Assembly (NCBI RefSeq): GCF_024139115.2
Contig: NC_085140.1
Location: 429,783,240-429,847,239, forward strand
Reading direction: 5' to 3'
DNA: 64,000 bases
Source of the DNA: Armigeres subalbatus
Taxonomy: Eukaryota; Arthropoda; Insecta; Diptera; Culicidae
The notes below the pieces were generated by a model. The model was given only the letters and a program-made list of their open reading frames with translations. It made no database searches and had not been told where the DNA came from. Both the position numbers and the translations under genes were made by a program. Shown piece by piece: positions 56,687-64,000 of this stretch. Position 1 is the first letter of the stretch, and each line of letters opens with the position of its first letter.

Positions 56687-58010
56687 GAGTAGAGTGGGGC
56701 AAGAGTGCGCGCGGGGTAAGAGTACGTTTTTGATTTTTTGAAGTAATAAAAAAAGATAAACTAGCAGCACTGCATCACTTGACAGGTATTCTGGTCAACT
56801 ATTATCATGTGTAATTGTAAACGATTTGAATAAACAACAAGGGAGACATGGAGTTAGTTAACTTTTTGGTCATTTTGCTAAAAATAATTGGATTTCCGCA
56901 ACTAGTATTTCATTACCATATATACGTTCAATCAGGTGAACATTATACCATTTCGATAACCTATTGTATAAAGTACTTTATGGTACAGAACATCAATCCG
57001 GTTGGTTTTCCAAGAAGTCAAAACCACTACTTGAATAACTTTTGGGACTTTGGGGTAAAAGTACGCAGGAACCGGTGGGGCAAGAGTACGCATAAGAATC
57101 TTCAAGTTATGATGTAAAACCCGTATCTCCGGCCGAAATAAGACTGCTTCCAAAGCGTAAAGATCCATAACTAAGAAAAAAGGGACAGAATTTGAAATTA
57201 TCACAAGTTTTTAGGATAAGTTGAAGTAATTCGGTGTTAGAAAGGACTTAGCGAAGAAAGCACTGAAGCGAAATAATGAAATTGTATAAGGACTTGTTAT
57301 ACACCTAAACATAGTACGAAAACACAATTTCATCTAAATGATAATTTCATTTATTCAAAAGAAACATTCATAAATTACGCATAAATTACGTTTAGCTGGG
57401 AGGGGTTGCGAGATGTGTGACGATCCATATAATTTTTAGAGGAGTCATACAAATAGTGTAAGATAGGGGGGGGGGGGGTGATGAAATAGCCAAATTTTAC
57501 GTTACGTGATTAGTGGACTTTCTTTAAGGAAAATGCCTTTGTATACGCCACGCGAAACCTGATATATATTTTTACCTCTGTAGTTTTTTTGTATATATAA
57601 AAAACAATGGTTTTTCGTATGAAAGTGCACATGTTTAGGACCCCCTCCCCCTTTAAGGGTTACGTAATCTTTAAACATTCCCTAATATATGTTCATTAAA
57701 CATCAATTAGATGTTATCAACTCTTATTTGTGTTAATACATACTTAAAGCACATGATTGGATAAATGCGTACTCTTACCCCACCCGATGCGCACTTTTAC
57801 CCCACCGGTGGGGTAAGAGTGCGTTTTTCACTTGTCTTTCAAAAAGGGTTCTACTAAAACGAATCTCAATAATTTCAATATTTTTTCCACTGGGTAACAT
57901 AAAGGAAGAGTATATGAATCATCGATACTGATTTGATATGCAGAAGCTTGCTTCATAAGGTCCACATGATCGATTGAAAACTAAGTGCGTACTCTTGCCC
58001 CACTCTACTC
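56687..58010. mobile_element. 1.3-kb TIR element with GGGGCAAGAGTACG repeats
   Basis: The ends GAGTAGAGTGGGGCAAGAGT are inverted, and TA lies at both sides (56685-56686 and 58011-58012). Copies of GGGGtAAGAGTaCG occur near 56714, 57051, 57077, 57772, 57793 and 57807 in both orientations, including the palindrome TTTTACCCCACCGGTGGGGTAA near 57793. No transposase is seen; the 89-codon frame at 56848-57117 is unremarkable. A MITE lies inside at 57363-57520. Confidence 0.78.
57363..57520. mobile_element. MITE, ATAAATTACGT/G-run family, copy 1
   Basis: ACATTCATAAATTACG at the left and the right end ACGTTACGTGATTAGTGGA are roughly mirrored. A run of 13 G lies near 57467-57479. TGTGACGATCCATATAA is shared with 59544-59690. 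A possible half copy lies at 57636-57680. Confidence 0.6.
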
Positions 58011-58260
58011 TACTGAAAGTGTTTTTCAGAGTGTTGATCTCGTAACAAATTCAAGTGAGAAACATGAATTTCATCAGATGGAGAATATTTTGCTTCTCTA
58101 AGCACATTTAGCACAAAGAAGAAGAGTGTTGGGAAGATTTATAGAATGTCGCAATCGAAAACCGATTTTATAATGTGAGCAATAGATTATCACCACATAC
58201 AAACAGACGTAGGACATAGCTATGGTAAAACTTTGTGAGCCGAGTTTTATTCCTATTTTA

Positions 58261-59525
58261 CACGGAGAAAAATATATGGTAAACATAAACAAAACTGAGG
58301 TTGCTTCAACCTAAAGTTTAGGTTGAATTTGGCCCAAACAAAACTTTGGTTTGAATCAACTGATTACTTTGTTTGAAACTAACTAAAATTGAAAGTTGTT
58401 TTTCTCGAGCTGTTTTACATAAGTTCAACAAAGGTTTGTTTGAAACAACCAAAATGTTGGTTGTTTTGTTTTGACAGCTACAAAATTAAAACAAATATTA
58501 GGTTGATTCAACCAAACAGGTTCGTTTGAAACTAACAAAATCTACTTTGAAGTAACAATCAATTCTAGTTTGAATTAACCTGCATTATGGTTATAAATAA
58601 TACCGGATTATTTCAGTTTCTTTTTATTTCTAATAAATACATACAAAAACAAATCAATCATAATATCATAATCGAGATCATAATTTTATTCAACTTCATA
58701 TGAAATAATGTATGTTGTGATTTTATGAAACCACTATATAAATATTTATTTTGCCCATCGGTCGCCCGGAAAACTTGGGGGTTGAATTCCTGGTTTAGTC
58801 ATACAATAATATTTGCAATTCAAACATGTTCCTATACTGTTCCGGATCGATATGATCGGGCTTTCAGTTTTAACATTCCAGGAGCTTCCGATTGTTCTCT
58901 CTAGATTCCTCAAATCGGGAGATCAAAGGCTTGCCTGGAGTAAGCATGACATTAAAATAATATTCGTCTGTTATGATTCCAAGGCAGTTTTACTTACATT
59001 GATACAGAGTTCCAGGAAGATGTACATGACTGCACTTCATTTTTTGTGTCGTCTGAAACATTTGAAAATTTACGTACGAAACACTTACAGACCGGATTTC
59101 ACGACAAAGCTACAGACAAAATTTTCAATGCACTCTGCACGATGGTAAATAAAGAACAACCTAAAATGTAAGCTCATCTCAAACTAATCATCTGGTTCTT
59201 TTTTGATCAAACAATCATTTTGTTTGATTCAATATGTCAAATTTATTGAAATAACCTAATAACGTTGTTTGACATATAAAACACACCACATTTAAATTCA
59301 ACGCGAATAATGGTTGAAACAAACTAAAATATTTGTTTGACATAAACATAATTAATGTTGTAGTAACCATACGTTTGGAGGTAGAAACTAGCTAAAAAAG
59401 TATGTTGTATCAAACTGTTCTTTGAAATTTGAATCAAACAACTCAGACTTGAAAATAACCAAAATTTTAGTTTGTAATTCAACCAACATTTTGGTTGTTT
59501 CAAACTAGATTGGTTTTTCTCCGTG
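58261..59525. mobile_element. 1.27-kb TIR element with GGTTGTTTCAAAC repeats
   Basis: CACGGAGAAAAA and TTTTTCTCCGTG are exact inverted ends, flanked by TA (58259-58260 and 59526-59527). GTTTGAAACAACC-like words occur many times in both orientations in the outer 300 bp on each side. The middle (58740-59150) is unlike the flanks and may be a captured segment; a 111-codon frame there (58813-59148) has no motif I recognise. Confidence 0.78.
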
Positions 59526-59543
59526 TACGTTTGCTCTTATGAA

Positions 59544-59690
59544 ATATCCATTAATTACGTAACGGAAAATTTTCAACCCCCCTCCCCCCATGTCACACTT
59601 TTGTATGAAACATCTGAAAATTTTATATGGATCGTCACACTTCGCCGACAACGCCCCTCCCCTTCAAGCGAAACGTAATTTATGGATGTT
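59544..59690. mobile_element. MITE, ATAAATTACGT family, copy 2
   Basis: ATATCCATTAATTACGTAAC at the left mirrors GTAATTTATGGATGT at the right. C-rich runs CCCCCCTCCCCCC and CCCCTCCCC lie inside each end. Shares ATATGGATCGTCACA with copy 1. Non-coding. Confidence 0.72.
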
Positions 59691-60340
59691 TCTCTTACGA
59701 CATTTTTATACACTGAAGTTGATTTGGACTCGTTATTTGTTCTCATAAAAACAACTTCCACGAAAATCGTTTTATCTCGGCTCCCAGCCTTTTTTAAAAA
59801 CGGCGTAAACAAACGCAAATCCCAAAAATCCGCAGAAAAAAGGGAAACCATTTCACACCAATGGCCGGGAAAAAATTGGGACAACAATTTCCTTATCTAT
59901 CGGATTGTTCCCGAAGTTTTAATATGCGGACATGAGCAAAAATTTACGCAGTTTTATGGGCATTTCTAGATACACGGTACGTATCTACCGGGTAAAAACC
60001 GACTTCAGTGTAAAATCAAATATCAAAGCGATTGACCACAACATTTTTTTTCGGTTCAAACGCGCATTACAGATGCATGGAAAATCTATCATTTAAAACT
60101 AATCCTAAATACGAGAACGATATAAAAATAACAAGTGTTACATCCATTTGTCTGTGGTAGCATCAAAATATGTTCTTTTTGTTTCAAAGTGTTTCTAAAT
60201 TTATTGACTGCGCCAGAATATTTCCAATTTCAATGAGTACCGCTACTATGAAATACATCAGATTTGCTCCGTACATGTCGCTAAACATATTTTATTGTAC
60301 ATACCAAACATATTTTATTGTTTTCATTAACAAATAAACA
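59691..60340. other. No gene recognised
   Basis: AT-rich DNA with one 95-codon plus frame (59682-59969) lacking any motif. Nothing else identified. Confidence 0.4.
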
Positions 60341-61230
60341 ATGTTGCTTGTCTCTCCCGCAATACTTTTCACCCACAGCCATTTTACACAAGAGCGAACG
60401 AAGATAAACTCAAATCAACAAACAAACAAAAGTGATCCTTTGCGATCTCGCGCGGCAAAGCACTCTACGAGCTGCTTCACCTCTTTGGCTACCGCTTCTC
60501 GCCTCTTCTCATCGCTTCCACTATGCCAGGTATAAGCGATTTCCATACATCGCTCATTGAGTCCGCTTGAACGCGGACGCTTCGCTTCTCTCTCAACTCT
60601 TCTAATCGCCCCTCTTCTCTCCCAGTATGGCATCAGCCTCAGAGTCTTCGTGCGGTTCGTGTTGCCTTCCACGGCCGGTAAATCGAATGAAACAGTTCAA
60701 GTCTTGTCAACACGGTCGTCGGTCGAGCGTGCGGTTCGCGTTGTTTGTAACTATTGCGTGATAGTTTTGAAGAAAAAACAGAAATAACAGTTACATCAGC
60801 TGAATATTGACTGTTTTTTCTTCTTTAGTAGTGTTCAATTGAATTTATCGCGCAAGTGACGGTAGTTGCGGTCGTGTGGTGGGCTTTTTTTTCAGTGAAT
60901 TGGGGCTTATTGAATTTATATGTGCACTTCGTTTTGCTGCGGAGTGAAGAAATGAGAAGAAAGTGTTATTTAAATCCTGAATCAGGATTTCACAAAGTGA
61001 AAGTGAAAGAAGATTAGTAAGGCTAATTTTTATTTCAGTGGTTTAGCAGTATGGTGTGATTGTACCGTATGGTACCACATGGATTACTGCATGAGGAAGA
61101 CCTGTGCGCCGCTGCGTCATGCCGCCGCCGCAGCCGGTGATTTTCTCACGTCGCCGCCGCCGTCAAGCCGGCGAGCCGCCGCATGAATATTTTTCACCAC
61201 GCCGATGGCTATTGAACGAGTATTACACCA
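60341..61230 (+). promoter_or_regulatory. Candidate host promoter and 5' exon
   Basis: This is the only stretch with host-gene character. It is GC-rich, lacks repeats and holds CG-containing words (GTCGGTCGAGCGTGCGG near 60715). It ends in a CCG/GCC triplet-rich block and a strong splice donor, ACCA|GTAAGT, at 61231. From an ATG at 61119 a frame reads MPPPQPVIFSRRRRRQAGEP for about 37 codons up to the donor. I found no clear TATA box or initiator. It could equally be an unrecognised element's leader. Confidence 0.3.
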
Positions 61231-62107
61231 GTAAGTTAACGAGTTTCATACTGAACATTTCTACTGGTTCATCCTATTGGAAATACATATTTTCAGTCAA
61301 TTTCATATTCTTCTTCTTCTTCATTGGTGTTGTCTTATGACAAGTAATTTAATTTGGAAACTCGAAAATATTCTTTTTTTTAAGGAACTCCATTTCAAAA
61401 TACTTCAAATTTTAGTAATTCCGTCGAGAATGTAGAAGCCCATCGAGAAATCCGCCCGAAGTTATTTCAAGAATTTATTTTAAAAAAATCTTATTCGAAA
61501 CAGGAAATTCTTTTCGAATTTCTCCTAGAAATACTTCAATTCTTTCAGATTTTTTCGGTAACTTTTCCATGATGTCCAATGGGAAATGAATCAGAAATTT
61601 CGTCGAAAATTCCCCGCTCGCGGAAAACTGGATATAAGGTGTTTTATGAGACGTTTCGCGGCGTTATGTTTTGTTTTGGTATGATTCTGTCTGAACATCT
61701 AGTTATGTCCAAACACAAAATAATTTTTCTAACTTTTAATTTGTTTTAATAATGTTTTCTTCAGCATTTTATGCTAAGAATGCAATAGTATGAATAATCT
61801 AGCAACACGTATTGTAAATGGTATGAAAAGCTTTATTCTTAAGCTCTAGAAACCAAAAAGAAAAACTAGGTAGAATTTATGATCCGACCCATTGGAATAT
61901 TCAGCGTGAATTAACCAAACAAACGGGCTCCCACTATTTGTCAAAGTAGATAAGCGCGAGAGAAACAGCTGCTTCGATCTGTCTCATAAAATCAAGGGCC
62001 TCATACGCCTGTCACTGGCGAACAAAGCTCGTGTACTCTGCATCGAAGCTTAGAACCGGTGTTAGGGCGCAATCGTTAATGTGAACATTTTTATATTCGG
62101 TTAGTTA
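61231..62107. other. No gene recognised
   Basis: AT-rich DNA with a degraded GAAATTCTT-type block (61420-61620) resembling the edges of the left satellite. If the donor at 61231 is real, this is intron. Confidence 0.4.
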
Positions 62108-62352
62108 CTGCAAATAAATTATTTTTCGAGTCCCTATAATCAAGCAGGTATCTCAAGCATATCAGATCGTTATATTGCTGCATGATTGAGTGTTTAATTT
62201 TAATAAAATATCGAAAACAAAAGTGTGCATAAAAATTGCCTCGCCATAACAAAAAGGTGGTAGAGAATTAACACTGTTGTTTACAGTTTAGAACCAAATC
62301 CAGATGTCGCACATGTTGGGGTAGGGATTCAATGCTCCGCCTTCTCCCCCTG
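62108..62352 (+). repeat. Dispersed repeat S, copy 2 (empty site)
   Basis: It matches the reverse complement of 54943-55371 but reads directly from AAAGGTGGTAGA to GAATTAACACTG, where copy 1 has the 196-bp MITE. Confidence 0.8.
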
Positions 62353-62690
62353 CATAAAATGCCTTATAATTTACAGAGGAGTTTTCATGTGGATTCCAGA
62401 AGATTTTTTTAAGGAGTGTTAAGGGAAATTTCCGAAGGTATTACTGACAAATACGAAAACGATTTTCCAGGTGGATTCTTGGACGAATGTTTCGGAAACT
62501 ACGTGGAGGTATTTTCTGGAGAAATTCGCAATTGAATTTCCGTAAGCATTTCCAGAGAAAAATCTGGAGAAATTTCTGGGCGTTTTGTTTTGTGGAAATT
62601 CTCGAAATAATTCATGAAGAGTACTTGGAGGAACTCCTATGAGAATTTCAGAAAAAAAAATCTTTGAGAAAAACTCTTCAGTGTTTTATT
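62353..62690. repeat. Degenerate GGAATTCC-type repeat
   Basis: Words such as TTCCGAAGGTATTAC, GTGGATTCTTGGACGAATG, TGGAGGTATTTTCTGGAG and AATTTCTGGGCG recur at roughly 24-bp spacing, as in 4690-5060 and 21291-21900. Heavily mutated. Confidence 0.55.
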
Positions 62691-62797
62691 ATTGATTACC
62701 TTTTAACAATAATAAATGGCATTATTGAAAGCAAGTTTTCAAAAACATTTCATTTTTATTTCATTCGTAATCTAAAAACATGTGTTTGAGTTTACAT

Positions 62798-63000
62798 CTT
62801 CTTCTTCTTCTTATTCTTCTTCTTATTGGCATTACATCCCCACACTGGGACAGAGCCGCCTCGCAGCTTAGTGTTCATTAAGCACTTCCACAGTTATTAA
62901 CTGCGAGGTTTCTAAGCCAGGTTACCATTTTTGCATTCGTATATCATGAGGCTAGCACGATGATACTTTTATGCCCAGGGAAGTCGAGACGGCTAAGGAG
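62798..63000 (-). mobile_element. Feilai-type SINE lacking most of its tRNA head
   Basis: On the minus strand it begins CCTCCTTAGCCG (the head's first 12 bases) and jumps directly to TCTCGACTTCCCTGGGCATA, the body. It ends in GAAGAAGAATAAGAAGAAG-type triplets, a Feilai trademark. A 14-bp target duplication GTTTGAGTTTACAT lies at 62784-62797 and 63001-63014. The B box is missing, so this copy cannot drive its own pol III transcription. Confidence 0.88.
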
Positions 63001-63014
63001 GTTTGAGTTTACAT

Positions 63015-63309
63015 GTTGTTTATAATTATTTTTTAATTAAAAAAAAACAAGCTGAGAATCGAACTTAGGTCTGCAAATTGTAAGACCTTTCCGTCAACAC
63101 TCAACTGTTTCCACTTTTTGAAACAAATGTCGCTCAAAGTAATATGTTATGAGTTCTGACAATACAAACATATGGTATCGAACTCATTGTGGTCATATGA
63201 CAAACAAAAAGTTTGCTGTTGCATTTTGAAGCTGCCTTGAAGAACTACCTATGCGGTATGTTTTCGTATGTTTGCATCCTACCATGGTTTGAATCCAAAG
63301 AAAAAATCT
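63015..63309. other. No gene recognised
   Basis: AT-rich DNA. AAGCTGAGAATCGAACTTAGG near 63050 hints at a tRNA-like B box on the minus strand, but no other tRNA feature is present. Confidence 0.35.
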
Positions 63310-63541
63310 ATCACTTCAAGACAAAATTTTCAAAACGACTTAACTGCTTTTGTAAACAAATATTCAAACGACGATTTGACGAATCTGATAGCTCTCTGAT
63401 ACCAATAGGTAGGTGAAGGTTTCCGCTACATGTTGATGGTGTTGGTTTGCGTGGGAGAGCTATCAGGTTTGTCAAATCGTCGTTTGAATCTTTGTTTACA
63501 AAAGCAGATAAGTCGTTTTGAAAATTTTGTCTTGACTCATC
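63310..63541. mobile_element. Foldback MITE with ~85-bp arms
   Basis: TCAAGACAAAATTTTCAAAACGACTTA...GATAGCTCTC at 63316-63396 is repeated in reverse at 63459-63535 with a few mismatches. A spacer of about 60 bp (TGTTGATGGTGTTGG region) lies between. The frames on each strand across the arms are mirror images of each other and not genes. Confidence 0.82.
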
Positions 63542-63654
63542 ATGCTTGTATACACTCTCAATAGATAGCAAACCGTGACCGTGAGAGACGGCAACTGTTA
63601 CGATAATTAAATGATTCTGGGGCTACAACTACAATAAATTTCTTTTAATTTGGC

Positions 63655-63865
63655 AATTGGAAATTTGGGGGTCTCCGGTTCTGACGATGCATTTCAACTT
63701 GTTTTACATAGCTGTGCGAAAAAATATGGTCCCCAACATAAAATGAGCGAGAACAACGCGATTTATCAAACCCCCTCGGTGGAGGTCGCCTATCCGAATC
63801 AGGTTTTTTTTCAACTTGTATACAAGTGCGATAGTTTTGATTTCATGGCTTGTTATGATGCGAAG
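63655..63865 (+). repeat. Dispersed repeat Q, copy 2
   Basis: Reverse-complement match of 5062-5275 along most of its length. Followed by a small hairpin (GAAGAGG/CCTCTTC near 63865) and the cut MITE. Confidence 0.7.
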
Positions 63866-63897
63866 AGGTTTTTGCCTCTTCTTTATCGTTGTTCGAA

Positions 63898-64000
63898 AAG
63901 ATATTTTAGTTACAAGATAAAGATTGTCGCTTCGGTTACTCTTGTTCTGCTGTCCGAAACATGTTGGGTACCAAACTGTCCAATAGTATGTATTTTTTCT
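63898..64000. mobile_element. MITE, AAAGATATTTTAG family, cut by the window edge
   Basis: AAAGATATTTTAGTTACAAG, then AAAGATTGTCGCTTCGGTT, CTTGTTCTGCTGTCC and ATGTATTTTTTC match 55039-55145. The right half lies outside the window. Confidence 0.85.

Noticed and set aside
63213..63571. Two overlapping small genes on opposite strands
   Set aside because: Their sequences mirror each other because they cover the two arms of a foldback MITE.

Overview
The window looks like repeat-dense, non-genic DNA from a culicine mosquito, most likely Aedes. The support is the families I can read: a Feilai-type tRNA-related SINE tail, RTE-clade and Jockey-clade LINEs, BEL/Pao LTR elements and very many short TA-target MITEs. 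I recognise no intact host gene. Every recognisable protein fragment belongs to a decayed transposable element, and most open frames of 60-200 codons are chance, or are satellites that happen to lack stops. All family names are from memory of protein motifs and were not checked against a database.

Layout. 1-5.8 kb: a 24-bp satellite running off the left edge, an AT-rich run, a complete tRNA-derived SINE with a 13-bp target duplication, degenerate 17-bp-type and satellite-like repeats, and an RTE 3' end. 5.8-18.4 kb: low-copy-looking DNA holding a TIR element with a nested MITE, a short LTR element (10.53-11.36 kb) with a MITE in its 3' LTR, a decayed Jockey LINE (12.1-14.8 kb) and two MITEs. 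18.4-22.7 kb: about 2.9 kb of 23-bp satellite with degenerate edges, a second 17-bp satellite and a foldback MITE. 23.4-25.3 kb: two BEL-type LTRs in inverted orientation around a 59-bp tandem-repeat leader. 25.9-27.7 kb: an hAT-like element with a perfect 8-bp target duplication. 30.7-31.9 kb: a 9-bp satellite. 32.5-34.6 kb: a second hAT-like element. 36.3-37.4 kb: a Foldback-like element whose inverted arms are 17-bp tandem repeats, with a perfect 8-bp target duplication.

40.5-50.2 kb is a three-layer nest. An RTE relic on the minus strand is split by a BEL/Pao retrotransposon (41573-49908, 5-bp target duplication). That element is itself split by a 5'-truncated RTE copy (44504-46141, 6-bp target duplication). 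Each BEL LTR carries a different MITE at a site that is empty in the other LTR, so both insertions are proved within the window. 50.2-56.5 kb holds further LINE relics (APE endonuclease, RTE, Jockey) interrupted by dispersed repeats and MITEs. 56.7-59.7 kb holds two 1.3-kb TIR elements full of subterminal repeats. 60.3-61.2 kb is the one stretch with host-like character: GC- and triplet-rich, ending in a good splice donor. The right end holds a headless Feilai SINE, a foldback MITE and a MITE cut by the window edge.

The elements do not form a pathway. What links them is insertion history, and several nested pairs can be ordered in time from target duplications and empty sites.
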